The position numbers were made by a program, and so were the translations under genes. From contig CAIXFN010000005.1 in NCBI GenBank assembly GCA_903918755.1, positions 1 to 64,000 of the forward strand: a DNA stretch of 64,000 bases, read 5' to 3'. Below the pieces are notes generated by a model. The model was not told the origin of the DNA. It ran no database searches and worked only from the letters and a program-made list of their open reading frames with translations. This document shows positions 9,089-18,191 of this stretch, in pieces; the first letter of the stretch is position 1; each line of letters opens with the position of its first letter. This DNA is from an uncultured Pedosphaera sp. Lineage in GTDB: Bacteria; Verrucomicrobiota; Verrucomicrobiia; Limisphaerales; Pedosphaeraceae.

Positions 9089-9267
9089 CCCGGGTTCCGT
9101 CCCCGCTCGGAGTTCCGCATTTATGTTGCCGGCATGCCCGGCGTAGCTCCCAGTGAGGCCGGGTCCGGTTTCCCCTGCCCCAAACCCCGCCCCTCGCTTT
9201 CCCAAGAACCTACCCACCTCCGCTTCCCCTCCCCCCCGTAAACCACCCCCTTCCCCAAACCGCATCT

Positions 9268-10632
9268 TTGTGCCACCCTGCCTCTGTGCGTTTACCGATC
9301 CAAATCCTCGCTCCCCTCTTCGTCCTCTTTTTTTCCCTCCCCGGCAGCCTGCGCGCGGACGATTGGCCCCAATGGCTGGGCCCCCAGCACGATAGCGTTT
9401 GGCGGGAAACCGGCATCCTCGCTAAATTCCCCACCAACGGCCCCTCGATCCGCTGGCGCACGCCCATCGGCGCCGGCTATTCTGGTCCCGCCGTCGCCGC
9501 GGGTCGGGTTTACGTAATGGATCGCCTGCTCGCCAAAGACGCCAATAACCCCGCGAACCCGTTCGAACGCGGGATCATCCGGGGCACCGAACGGGTGCTC
9601 TGCCTCGACGAAGCCACCGGCCGCATCCTGTGGCAGCACGAATACGATTGCCCCTACACCATCAGCTATCCCGCCGGTCCGCGTGCCACGCCCGTCGTCC
9701 GCGATGGCAAGGTTTACACCCTCGGCGCGGAAGGCACCCTGCTGTGCCTCGACACCCGGGATGGCCGGGTCATCTGGTCCCACGATTATAAAAAAGACTA
9801 TGGCATCGTCACCCCCATGTGGGGGTTTTCCGCCAACCCGCTGCTGGACGGCCAACGCTTGATCTGCGTGGTCGGTGGCACGAACACCACTGCCGTGGCG
9901 TTTGACAAGGATGACGGTCACGAAATCTGGCATGCCCTCTCCTCCAAGGAACCCGGCTACTGCGCGCCCGCCATCTTTTCCGCCGGCGGTAAACGCCAGC
10001 TCATTGTCTGGCATCCCCAGGCTGTCAATTCCCTCAATCCGGATACCGGCGAAGTCTATTGGTCCGAGCCTTGCAACATCCGCTCCGGCATGACCATTCC
10101 CACTCCCCGTAAATTGGATGACTTCCTTTACCTCACCTGCTTCTACAATGGCTCCCTCATGCTCCGCCTGGATCCCGCCAAACCTGCCGCAACAGTCGTG
10201 TGGCAGAGCAAGAAAGTGAGCGAAATGGACACCGACGCCCTCCACTGCACTATGAACACCCCGTTTCTGGAGGACGGTCATATCTATGGGGTGTGCAGCT
10301 ACGGCCAGTTACGTTGCCTCAAAGCCGACACCGGCGAACGCCTCTGGGAAACCCTCCAGGCCACGACCCCTGACGGCAAAAAAATGCGCTGGGCCAATGC
10401 CTTCCTGGTCAAAAACGGCGACCGCTTCTTCCTCTTTAATGAAAAGGGTGACCTGATCATCGCCCACCTCAGCCCGCAAGGCTATGACGAAATCAGCCGC
10501 GCCCATCTGCTCAAACCCACCAATACTGCCGCCGGCCGCGACGTCCTCTGGTCCCACCCGGCCTTCGCGAATCGCCATATCTACGCCCGCAATGACCAGG
10601 AGATCATCGCCGCCGATCTCAGCGCCCCCTAG
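9268..10632 (+). CDS. Exported PQQ-like (BamB-like) beta-propeller protein
   Basis: 454 residues if it starts at the TTG at 9268; a GTG at 9286 gives 448 residues and is the better start because it leads straight into a signal peptide (RLPIQILAPLFVLFFSLPGSLRA). The mature protein begins DDWPQWLGP, typical of quinoprotein-like propellers in Verrucomicrobia and Planctomycetes. Repeated blades carry LDEATGRILWQHEY, LDTRDGRVIWSHDY, FDKDDGHEIWHA and LNPDTGEVYWSEP. No quinone-binding catalytic set can be assigned, so it is more likely a structural or scaffold propeller than an alcohol dehydrogenase. It stands alone between two intergenic gaps. Confidence 0.82.
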   Translation: MCHPASVRLPIQILAPLFVLFFSLPGSLRADDWPQWLGPQHDSVWRETGILAKFPTNGPSIRWRTPIGAGYSGPAVAAGRVYVMDRLLAKDANNPANPFERGIIRGTERVLCLDEATGRILWQHEYDCPYTISYPAGPRATPVVRDGKVYTLGAEGTLLCLDTRDGRVIWSHDYKKDYGIVTPMWGFSANPLLDGQRLICVVGGTNTTAVAFDKDDGHEIWHALSSKEPGYCAPAIFSAGGKRQLIVWHPQAVNSLNPDTGEVYWSEPCNIRSGMTIPTPRKLDDFLYLTCFYNGSLMLRLDPAKPAATVVWQSKKVSEMDTDALHCTMNTPFLEDGHIYGVCSYGQLRCLKADTGERLWETLQATTPDGKKMRWANAFLVKNGDRFFLFNEKGDLIIAHLSPQGYDEISRAHLLKPTNTAAGRDVLWSHPAFANRHIYARNDQEIIAADLSAP

Positions 10633-10761
10633 GTTTCCGCGCTGCGGCGCACCGCCCCCCGGCGCCCAACCGCCAACGACCTCCCAAATCCCCCGCCGAT
10701 TTATCTCCCGTAGTTGGCTAAGGTGGGTTACAGTGTCATTTGTGATTAATTGTGTCATTGA

Positions 10762-12927
10762 ATGAGTACTAAATTATTTTCCGAATTGGGCATTTCGCCG
10801 GAAGTGCTGCGCGCCATCGAAAAGATGGGCTTTGAGCAGGCTTCCCCGATCCAGGCCGAGGCCATTCCCGTGCTGCTCGAGGGCCACGATGTCGTCGGCC
10901 AGTCCCAGACCGGCTCCGGCAAAACCGCGGCTTTTGCCGTGCCCGCCGTGGAAAAGGTGGACCCCGCCCTCCGCGCCACCCAGGCCCTGATCCTCTGCCC
11001 CACCCGCGAATTGGCCGTCCAGGTCTCCGAGGAATTTCATAAGCTCGCCGCCTTCAAGCGCGGCATCAACGTCCTGCCCGTTTACGGCGGCCAGTCCTAC
11101 GAGCGCCAATTCATGGGCCTCCGCGCCGGCGCCCATATCGTCATCGGCACCCCCGGCCGCGTCATGGACCATATGCGCCGCGGCACACTCCGCCTGGACA
11201 AGGTCAAAATGGTGATTCTCGATGAGGCCGACGTCATGCTGGATATGGGCTTCCGCGACGACATCGAAACGATTCTCCAGGGCGTGCCCAAGGAACGCCA
11301 GACCGTTTTCTTCTCCGCCACCCTGCCCCGCCCGATCCAGGACCTGATCAAAAAGTACGCGAAGGAGCCTCGCAGCGTCAAAATCGAGCGCAAGGAACTC
11401 ACGGTTCCCACTGTCGAACAGATTTATTACGAGGTGGATCGCCGTTACAAAATCGAGCTGCTCACCCGCCTCATCGATATCCACGATCTCAAGCTCGGCA
11501 TCATTTTCTGCAATACCAAGCGCATGGTCGATGACCTCGTGGATCATCTCAATGCCCAGGGCTATTCCGCCGACCGCCTCCATGGCGACATGACCCAGGC
11601 CATGCGGGACCGCGTCATGAACAAGTTCCGCAAATCGGGCCTCGAATTCCTCGTCGCCACCGACGTCGCAGCGCGCGGCATCGACGTGGACGACATCGAG
11701 GTCGTCTTCAACTTCGACCTGCCCTACGACGTCGAAGACTACCTGCACCGGATCGGTCGCACCGGCCGGGCCGGGCGCAGCGGCAAGGCCATTTCCTTCG
11801 CCGCCGGCCGCGAGGTGTTCCAGATTTACAACATCGAGCGCTACACCAAGGTGAAAATGCACCATGGCCGCCCGCCCACCGCCAACGAGGTCGTGGAAGC
11901 GCGCGATAACACTTTCCTCGAAAAACTGCGCACCACCCTGCAATCCGGGGAGTTCAACCGCCAGGAACATTTGATTGAACGCCTCCTCGAGGAAGGCTTT
12001 ACCAGCACCGACATCGCCTCCGCCCTGCTCAGCCAGGTCCTCGGTGAAAGTGCCGCGCAAGCCGCCAAAAACGCGCCGCCCGCCCCTGACGCCCGTCCTC
12101 GTCGCCCGGAATTCGGTGGCGGCGAGCGTGGTCGTGAACGCGATCGGGACCGTGATTTCGATCGCGACCCGCGGGATGACCGTCGGCCCGCTCCCCCCAC
12201 CAAAAAGCCCTGGGTTGCCCGCACTGCCGCCCCTGCGCCCGCGCCGCTCTCCAAACCCCCGGTGAAGGCCCGCCCAGCCGCTCCGGCCACGCCCGCGAAC
12301 CCGCCCGCCCCAGCGGCCCCCGCAACCGCGGAGTTCGCTCCGGCTCCGGCTCCGGCTGCCTCCTCGGCTCCCGTTGCCGCCGCCGAAGCCACGGCACCCA
12401 TCGCGCCCGCTGCGCCGGCTCCGAAGGCGCGCGTCCCATTCGTTCGTTCCGCCCCGGCCGCTCCGACCGCCTCCCAGCCCTACCCCCGTTCCGTGCCACC
12501 CCGCGCGGATCGCCAGTTCCCGGCCACCTCGGGCCCGGCCCCGCGCTACGTCCCCAAGGCCCCCCGCCCCGCTCCGCCGGCTGATCCCAACACCATCGCG
12601 GCCGATGCCAACGCCCGCCTGCCGTTTGCGCCCCATGCTCCCGGCTCCGTGGCTCCGACGGCACCCGCCGTCAAACCCAGCCGCCGCACCCCTGATGAGC
12701 AAACCCGTTTGTTCATGAATGTGGGCCAGGAAATGGGCGTGGCCCCGGGTGATGTCGTCGGCGCCATCCTCGGTGAAACCGGGTTGCCTGCCACCGTGGT
12801 GGGCACCGTTGATATCCGGGAGCGTCACTTGTTCGTGGACGTCGCCACCCATCATTCGAATGCCATCATCGCCAAGATGAATCGCACCCGCATCAAGGGC
12901 AATAAGCTCAAAGTCAAGCTGGCTTGA
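10762..12927 (+). CDS. DEAD-box ATP-dependent RNA helicase with DbpA-type C-terminal domain
   Basis: 721 residues. The Q motif (FSELGISPEVLRAIEKMGFEQASPIQ), Walker A (SQTGSGKT, about 48-55), DEAD box (ILDEAD), SAT motif (FSATLP) and motif VI (HRIGRTGRAGR) are all intact, so it should unwind structured RNA using ATP in the cytoplasm. After the helicase core come about 215 residues very rich in Ala, Pro and Arg, including a charged stretch of repeated Arg-Asp near 455-475. The last 80 residues resemble the DbpA/CsdA RNA-binding domain (VGQEMGVAPGDVVGAILGE...IKGNKLKVKLA). This is the CsdA/DeaD type used in ribosome assembly and cold adaptation. The long linker is probably disordered. Confidence 0.93.
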   Translation: MSTKLFSELGISPEVLRAIEKMGFEQASPIQAEAIPVLLEGHDVVGQSQTGSGKTAAFAVPAVEKVDPALRATQALILCPTRELAVQVSEEFHKLAAFKRGINVLPVYGGQSYERQFMGLRAGAHIVIGTPGRVMDHMRRGTLRLDKVKMVILDEADVMLDMGFRDDIETILQGVPKERQTVFFSATLPRPIQDLIKKYAKEPRSVKIERKELTVPTVEQIYYEVDRRYKIELLTRLIDIHDLKLGIIFCNTKRMVDDLVDHLNAQGYSADRLHGDMTQAMRDRVMNKFRKSGLEFLVATDVAARGIDVDDIEVVFNFDLPYDVEDYLHRIGRTGRAGRSGKAISFAAGREVFQIYNIERYTKVKMHHGRPPTANEVVEARDNTFLEKLRTTLQSGEFNRQEHLIERLLEEGFTSTDIASALLSQVLGESAAQAAKNAPPAPDARPRRPEFGGGERGRERDRDRDFDRDPRDDRRPAPPTKKPWVARTAAPAPAPLSKPPVKARPAAPATPANPPAPAAPATAEFAPAPAPAASSAPVAAAEATAPIAPAAPAPKARVPFVRSAPAAPTASQPYPRSVPPRADRQFPATSGPAPRYVPKAPRPAPPADPNTIAADANARLPFAPHAPGSVAPTAPAVKPSRRTPDEQTRLFMNVGQEMGVAPGDVVGAILGETGLPATVVGTVDIRERHLFVDVATHHSNAIIAKMNRTRIKGNKLKVKLA

Positions 12928-12950
12928 CGTCCCGTTCTCTCCGTGGTGGC

Positions 12951-12976
12951 GCGCCGGCCGCAATGGCCGGCGCTTT
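12951..12976 (+). terminator. Intrinsic terminator after the RNA helicase
   Basis: Perfect 9-bp GC-only stem (GCGCCGGCC, loop GCAAT, GGCCGGCGC) followed by a short TTT, 23 bases after the helicase stop. Confidence 0.65.
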
Positions 12977-13045
12977 GCCTATCCGTTGACTAAACCGTCA
13001 AAAATTCCCACTTTCAACTTTGGGATTTTGACTTAATTTGGGCGC

Positions 13046-14320
13046 GTGAATTTAGCACAACAAATGTTGGCGCTCGCGCAGCAGGCCAAATCCGCCTCTC
13101 GCGCGTTGGCCCGCCTTTCGCCGGACGAAAAGAATCTCTGCCTCCGCGCCATGGCGGCGGCATTGGAAAACGAAGCCCCCGCGATTCAGGCGGCGAACGC
13201 CCTAGATCTGGCCGCCGGGACCGCCAGCGGATTATCCGCCGCCCTTCTGGATCGCCTCAAACTCGATGGTAAACGCATTGCCGGCATGGCCCGTGGCCTG
13301 CGCGAAGTCGCTGATCTGCCGGACCCCGTCGGCCGGATCCTCGCGGAACGCACGCGGCCCAACGGCCTGCAACTGCAAAAGATCAGCACCCCCATCGGTG
13401 TGGTGGTCATCATTTACGAATCCCGGCCCAACGTCACGGCAGACGCCGCCAGCCTTTGCTTTAAGTCCGGTAATGCCACCATCCTGCGCGGTGGCAAGGA
13501 AGCGCTGCACTCGAACCAGGCCATCGCGCAAATCATGCTCGCGGCCGCTCGCGCCGCCCTCCCCACCTTCCCGGAAAATGCCATTCAGGTCGTGGCCACC
13601 ACCGACCGCGACGCCATCCGGGAACTGCTTTCGCTCACCGCTTATGTTGACCTCTGCATGCCCCGGGGCGGCGAAGGCCTGATCCGCGCCGTGGCCGAAT
13701 GCTCCAAAGTGCCGGTAATCAAGCATTACAAGGGCGTTTGCCATGTTTACGTGGATGCCGCGGCCGATTTCAAAATGGCCGAGGAAATCGTCCTCAACGC
13801 CAAATGCCAGCGCCCGGGTGTCTGCAACGCCCTGGAAACCCTGCTGGTGGACCGCGCCATCGCGCCGGACTTTTTGCCCGCGATGGCCAAGCTCCTCCAC
13901 GCGCGGAACGTGGAACTCCGGGTCGATCCCGCCGCCGCCGCCCACCTGTCCGCCGGCCATCCCCTCAACAAACCGGCCACGGAGGACGATTGGTACGCCG
14001 AATACCTCGACTTGATCCTATCCGTCCGCCTCGTGGATGGCGTTCAGGGCGCCATTGATCACATCAATCATTACGGTTCCGCCCATTCGGACAGCATCAT
14101 CACCCGCGACGAGGCCCGCGCCCGGCAATTCCTCGCCGAGGTGGACTCCGCCGCTGTCTATTGGAACGCCTCCACCCGCTTCACCGATGGTGGTGAATTC
14201 GGCATGGGAGCGGAAATAGGTATCAGCACCGACAAGATCGGCGCCCGTGGCCCCATGGGTTTGGACGAGTTGACCACCTACAAGTGGCTGGGCATCGGCA
14301 CCGGCCAGGTCCGGGCCTGA
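13046..14320 (+). CDS. proA: Gamma-glutamyl phosphate reductase (proline biosynthesis)
   Basis: 424 residues, the standard ProA length, from a GTG start at 13046. It reduces gamma-glutamyl phosphate to glutamate-5-semialdehyde with NADPH, the second step of proline synthesis. Diagnostic segments: PIGVVVIIYESRPNVTADAASLC, then GNATILRGGKEALHSN, the catalytic-cysteine region NAKCQRPGVCNALETLLV, and the C-terminal GEFGMGAEIGISTDKIGARGPMGL. No proB is adjacent. The next gene starts 53 bases downstream and may be co-transcribed. Confidence 0.97.
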   Translation: MNLAQQMLALAQQAKSASRALARLSPDEKNLCLRAMAAALENEAPAIQAANALDLAAGTASGLSAALLDRLKLDGKRIAGMARGLREVADLPDPVGRILAERTRPNGLQLQKISTPIGVVVIIYESRPNVTADAASLCFKSGNATILRGGKEALHSNQAIAQIMLAAARAALPTFPENAIQVVATTDRDAIRELLSLTAYVDLCMPRGGEGLIRAVAECSKVPVIKHYKGVCHVYVDAAADFKMAEEIVLNAKCQRPGVCNALETLLVDRAIAPDFLPAMAKLLHARNVELRVDPAAAAHLSAGHPLNKPATEDDWYAEYLDLILSVRLVDGVQGAIDHINHYGSAHSDSIITRDEARARQFLAEVDSAAVYWNASTRFTDGGEFGMGAEIGISTDKIGARGPMGLDELTTYKWLGIGTGQVRA

Positions 14321-14373
14321 AATCGACTGCTCCAGAGCCCGGGTGCCCGCCCGGTTCGTTATCCGCCCGCCGC

Positions 14374-15708
14374 ATGGAAAACCAAATTGACCAACTCCCT
14401 CCGGATGCCGCAACCCAGGCCCGGTTCATCCAGGCCAACCTCCCGGCCCAGGGCCTGTTCTCCGGCCACGATTGGCGCATCAGCCCCACCCCTTTCCATC
14501 TCGGCCCCGAACTGGCCAAAGACCTGGAACGCCTCGGCCGCGTCCTCCTCCAGTTCAACAAAGCCGTTAACCGCCTCTACCGCCTCAGCCTCGAAGGCAA
14601 ACAACCCCGCTGGGTCGCGGAATGGCTCGACCAGGGCAAACCCGCCGGGTTGCTCGAACTCCAGCGCGCCGCCGCCTTCAAAAACGAATGGCCCCGCGTC
14701 ATCCGCCCCGATCTTCTGCTCACCGACGACGGCCTCACCGTCACCGAACTCGACAGCGTCCCCGGCGGCATTGGTCTCACGGCCTGGCTCACCCAGACCT
14801 ACTCCCGCATGGGGCAGGCAGTCCTCGGGGGCGCCAACGGCATGCTCCAGGGATTTGCCGGCATCTTCGGAAACGCTCCCCAGGTCCACCTCGTCATCTC
14901 CGAGGAAGCCGCCACCTACCGTCCCGAAATGCAATGGCTGGCCGAGCAGTTGGATCCCCAACGCTTCCATGTCCGCGATGCCGCCTTCCAGGATTTTGCC
15001 GAGGGCGACGCCGTTTACCGCTTTTTCGAACTCTTTGACACTGCCAACGTCCCTAACGCCGCAACCCTCTTCCAAAAGGCCCGCGAGCAGCATCTCCGCC
15101 TCACCCCCCCGCCCAAGCCGATTTTTGAGGAAAAGATGCTGTTCGCCCTCCTGTGGAACCGCCACTTGCGCGGCTACTGGCGCCAGGAACTCGGCGAAGG
15201 CTTTCTGAAACGGCTCCTCGAACTGGTGCCCTACACCTGGCTCATCGACCCCACGCCGCTTCCGGCTCAAGGCGCGTTTCCCCAATTGGACCTCACCGAT
15301 TGGACCCAGCTCAAAAACCTGTCCCAACGCGAGCGCGATTTGATCCTCAAAGTCTCCGGCTTTTCCCCCAAAGCCTGGGGCGCGCGCGGCGTTTTCCTCG
15401 GCAACGACCTCTCCCAAGCCGATTGGGCCGCCGCCGTGGACAGCGCCATTGCCGGCTTCGGCCACTCCCCCTCCGTCCTCCAGCGCTTCAAAAAACCGCG
15501 CCTCGTGGACTTCCAATGGTTTGACTTTGCGACCAACCAGGTCGTCCCCATGCCCGGCCGCGTCCGCCTCTGCCCCTACTACTTCGTGACCGGCGACGGC
15601 GACGCCGCCCGCGCCAACCTCGGCGGCGTCCTCGCCACCGTCTGCCCCGCCGACAAAAAAATCATCCACGGCATGACCGAAGCCATCTTCGCCCCCGCCG
15701 CCATCTGA
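14374..15708 (+). CDS. Hypothetical protein, possibly ATP-grasp-like
   Basis: 444 residues from the ATG at 14374; the frame is open further upstream but overlaps the proA end. I do not recognise a named family with certainty. The segment IRPDLLLTDDGLTVTELDSVPGGIGLTAWL (about 115-145) has the pattern of the Asp/Glu-rich metal-binding part of circularly permuted ATP-grasp and glutathionylspermidine-synthase-like proteins (acidic residue, E-x-D/N, then PGG). No signal peptide or membrane segment is visible, so it is cytosolic. It could be a peptide-ligase-like enzyme. It follows proA closely and precedes the tRNA gene. Confidence 0.5.
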   Translation: MENQIDQLPPDAATQARFIQANLPAQGLFSGHDWRISPTPFHLGPELAKDLERLGRVLLQFNKAVNRLYRLSLEGKQPRWVAEWLDQGKPAGLLELQRAAAFKNEWPRVIRPDLLLTDDGLTVTELDSVPGGIGLTAWLTQTYSRMGQAVLGGANGMLQGFAGIFGNAPQVHLVISEEAATYRPEMQWLAEQLDPQRFHVRDAAFQDFAEGDAVYRFFELFDTANVPNAATLFQKAREQHLRLTPPPKPIFEEKMLFALLWNRHLRGYWRQELGEGFLKRLLELVPYTWLIDPTPLPAQGAFPQLDLTDWTQLKNLSQRERDLILKVSGFSPKAWGARGVFLGNDLSQADWAAAVDSAIAGFGHSPSVLQRFKKPRLVDFQWFDFATNQVVPMPGRVRLCPYYFVTGDGDAARANLGGVLATVCPADKKIIHGMTEAIFAPAAI

Positions 15709-15778
15709 CGGCATCAAAAGATTTATGTTAAAATACCTTGTGTCCTTCCGCGGGATGGAACATATTATCTCATCGGAT

Positions 15779-15860
<82 letters not shown>

Positions 15861-15897
15861 GGGCCTCAAACGAAAGTTTGAGGCCCATTTTGTTTTT
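15861..15897 (+). terminator. Intrinsic terminator of the tRNA-fMet gene
   Basis: Perfect 11-bp stem (GGGCCTCAAAC and complement) capped by a GAAA tetraloop and followed by ATTTTGTTTTT. It starts 6 bases after the tRNA. Confidence 0.9.
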
Positions 15898-16217
15898 GCC
15901 ATCGCAAACCTCCCATTGCTTTTTCCGGCCCAACACCAGGGCGCCATATCCCGTTCGCCGCTTCGTTTGATCCGCCAGCCAACCGCACGTTCACACTGCG
16001 CCTTCCGCGTCCTCCGACGCTTGCGGCTACGCCGCACCACGCGCCGTCAGTGTCGTCCGTGAGCCGTTGTCGGCGCGGGACGCTGCTCTGCGCGCGCGAC
16101 GGACGCCGCAGTAATTCGAATGTCGCGGTTGCAATTCATCCGTTCTGGCTCGCGAATGCCCCTTGGCGCGCAGAGCGGCGGAAAGGGCAAGATGCTCCTT
16201 CGTCGCGCCTACGGCAG
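15898..16217. other. Intergenic region without a supported gene
   Basis: GC-rich sequence between the tRNA terminator and the stop of the minus-strand HEAT-repeat gene. I see no recognisable coding sequence. The plus-strand frame that enters the HEAT gene from here is an antisense shadow. Confidence 0.5.
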
Positions 16218-17156
16218 TCAGTTGGGGAAGTCGCAGAGTTCCGAATTGCTGGGTTCGATTTTTGCCAGGGCGCTCTTGGCCACGAGGTATTGACGGGTGC
16301 TAGACACTTGCAATTCCCCTTCAAACACCATCCGTTTCACGATTGGCAACGCCGCACGAGCCATTGGGCCGAATTCTCCCAGTGCTACGGTCACTTGGTA
16401 TGTGAGGTCGGCATTGTCGTTGCGTAGCATAGCCACCAACGCGGGGATTACGGATTCCGGTTGCGCATGCAATTCTCCCAAGGCGTCAACCGCCCTCTCT
16501 CTAACGTGGAATGCGGAGTCACTAAGGGCGGCGATAAGGGCGGGGATTACAATTTCTGTGCGCGTCGAAATCGTTCCCAGACTATACGCGATGGAGGCCC
16601 GAAGGTTATTGTCGGGCTCGTTTGCCAAGTCGTGAACGAGGTAGGGTACGGAATCCTCCGCTGCCGAGCGCATGTTGCCAAAAATAGCGACGATAGTTTG
16701 CCGTTGCTCCTGGTCGTGCGGAGTACGAGTGTACATGCGTAGCAGCCCAGGAACAGCGTCTTTGCCCAAGGGGCCTAACACAAGAAAACCATTAGAAGCG
16801 TCCATCCGCTTGCGGCTCACCGTTTCGAATCGGAACGAAACCCATGGAACATGCATCAGGAACGAATTAATTTTGCCAGTCAAAGGAGCGTCTCTCGCAG
16901 AGACCAATTTTAAGAGGGTTGGAATCGCGTTCGTTCCGATGGCTCGCACTGCGCTCTTGGCCTCAGGGCGCAGAAGGCGCCAATATCCGCCCCAAGTCAC
17001 ATCGGTATCGTGCAGCCAATAGCTCAACGATTTCCCCTGATAAACCGGCTCCGGCGCCGGCCAAAGCAGCCGTCCCGCCGCAAACACCAGCGCGGCGATG
17101 CTGATGCCAGCAACCTTCCAGCGTTTCTTTCCCTTCACAGCGCAAGGTTGCCACAT
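16218..17156 (-). CDS. HEAT-repeat protein with N-terminal membrane anchor
   Basis: 312 residues from the ATG at 17156; the frame continues upstream through low-quality sequence and is rejected there. Basic residues followed by a hydrophobic segment (about 12-30) form a signal anchor. The mature part carries the YQGKSLSYWLHD motif often found at the start of exported HEAT-repeat proteins in Verrucomicrobia. It is followed by at least four HEAT-like helical repeats: AVRAIGTNAIPTLLKL, DSVPYLVHDLANEPDNNLRASIAYSLG, VIPALIAALSDSAFHVRERAVDALGEL and VIPALVAMLRNDNADLTYQVTVALGEF. Such repeats form protein-binding solenoids. No enzymatic motif is seen. Its base composition is less GC-rich than that of its neighbours. 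Confidence 0.78.
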   Translation of the reverse strand: MWQPCAVKGKKRWKVAGISIAALVFAAGRLLWPAPEPVYQGKSLSYWLHDTDVTWGGYWRLLRPEAKSAVRAIGTNAIPTLLKLVSARDAPLTGKINSFLMHVPWVSFRFETVSRKRMDASNGFLVLGPLGKDAVPGLLRMYTRTPHDQEQRQTIVAIFGNMRSAAEDSVPYLVHDLANEPDNNLRASIAYSLGTISTRTEIVIPALIAALSDSAFHVRERAVDALGELHAQPESVIPALVAMLRNDNADLTYQVTVALGEFGPMARAALPIVKRMVFEGELQVSSTRQYLVAKSALAKIEPSNSELCDFPN

Positions 17157-17630
17157 GACAGTTGAAAATCGAGCGTGAATTGATCCGAAGGAAGCGCACC
17201 CATCCATCGGGCAGGACCGGAGGGACCGGTCCCGCCAGCCGGAGCTGTGCTGGAACGAGCCAGAACCGCCGCCGTAGCGCTTCAGCCCGGGTCGCCATAA
17301 CGGCCTGGCGACCCTCCGCTGACGCGACCGGGGCGACCCGCCAGGGGGAGAGCGGAGCCTGACTCGGAGCATGGCACCGGAGCAAGCGCCATCGCCAGCA
17401 TCCGAGACAGGCCAGAGCCAAGCACTCGGCAGCGTCGCTGGAGGACAGCGACCCAGCCTCGCAGCCCGGAACGGATCTGACCACTGACCGGCCAGCTACA
17501 CAGCATTGCGCCACCTCGAAATCAAAAGCATCACCGGACTGGGGTTTGCCCGTGCGAAGGTTGAACGCAGGATCTGGTTGCGGTGTCAATAGTCCGAGAA
17601 CGTCCTTTTGGGTATCAAACCCGAATTCCT
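17157..17630. other. Intergenic region with dispersed hairpin repeat (copy A)
   Basis: No gene is supported. It holds one copy of a repeat of about 75 bp described separately (17413-17486) and a 14-bp word, TCGGGCAGGACCGG (17207-17220), that recurs exactly at 18382-18395 on the other side of the lipoprotein gene. Confidence 0.5.
17413..17486 (+). repeat. Dispersed intergenic repeat, copy A
   Basis: A CAGA-led stretch runs into the hairpin GTCGCTG-gagga-CAGCGAC (17434-17452), a 23-nt spacer, then TCTGACCACTG (17476-17486). The same order and spacing recur at about 18251-18324. The hairpin arms and the 11-nt tail are identical in both copies, while loop and spacer differ. Confidence 0.65.
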
Positions 17631-18191
17631 ATGAACAACGATTGCAAATGCTCCCCTCGGCACCAGTTCATCCGCTCGCTGGCTTTAACCAGTGCCTTGG
17701 TGGCGGCCCTTTTGTCCGGTTGCGTCACGGCGACCCAACCGGCAAAGGATCGCGCCGGTGCAACCGCAGATGTGCCCATTGGATCAAATCATCACAAGGC
17801 GGAAACCCCTTTGCCGGCGACGCAAATTAGCTTGTTAGCGCTGGTGATCAAGGCGGCCCCGGACGATGGACTTTTAAGAGTTTTGGCTCAGGATTGGGAG
17901 GTTGTGGAAAGCAAACTAATGGAACAGGGAAGCGATCTTGGCGATGACCACCCGGATGTGCGACGCACCCGCAATATGCTGATCGATCTCGGGCGGAAAA
18001 TAAGCGGTCGAGTGGACGCCCGAATCGACATTTTGCAAGCTCGCCGGAAAGCCCAAACCAAAGCGGTACCCGTTAAATTTCAAGACCAACGCTTCAAGGA
18101 TTTAGACCGGGAACAATGTGAACAACTGAAGAAGCTCCGGGATGTTTTATCGACACGCCTGGGGCAAGCCATTTTGGCACGGATGAGCTAA
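17631..18191 (+). CDS. Putative lipoprotein, unknown function
   Basis: 186 residues from the ATG at 17631; the open frame begins 48 bases earlier, but this ATG precedes a lipoprotein signal (LTSALVAALLSGC, lipobox LSGC near residue 32). After a flexible region, residues about 60-186 are predicted helical, with LGDDHPDVRRTRNMLIDLGRKI in the middle. That phrase resembles the helical part of polysaccharide co-polymerase/Wzz-like or 'heavy-metal resistance'-type sequences, but no family can be assigned. It lies 468 bases upstream of the sigma-factor fusion on the same strand and is flanked on both sides by copies of an intergenic repeat. Confidence 0.6.
   Translation: MNNDCKCSPRHQFIRSLALTSALVAALLSGCVTATQPAKDRAGATADVPIGSNHHKAETPLPATQISLLALVIKAAPDDGLLRVLAQDWEVVESKLMEQGSDLGDDHPDVRRTRNMLIDLGRKISGRVDARIDILQARRKAQTKAVPVKFQDQRFKDLDREQCEQLKKLRDVLSTRLGQAILARMS

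Noticed and set aside
10774-12963. 729-codon minus-strand ORF opposite the helicase
   Set aside because: Exact antisense of a DEAD-box helicase; Gly/Ala/Asp-rich product without known motifs.
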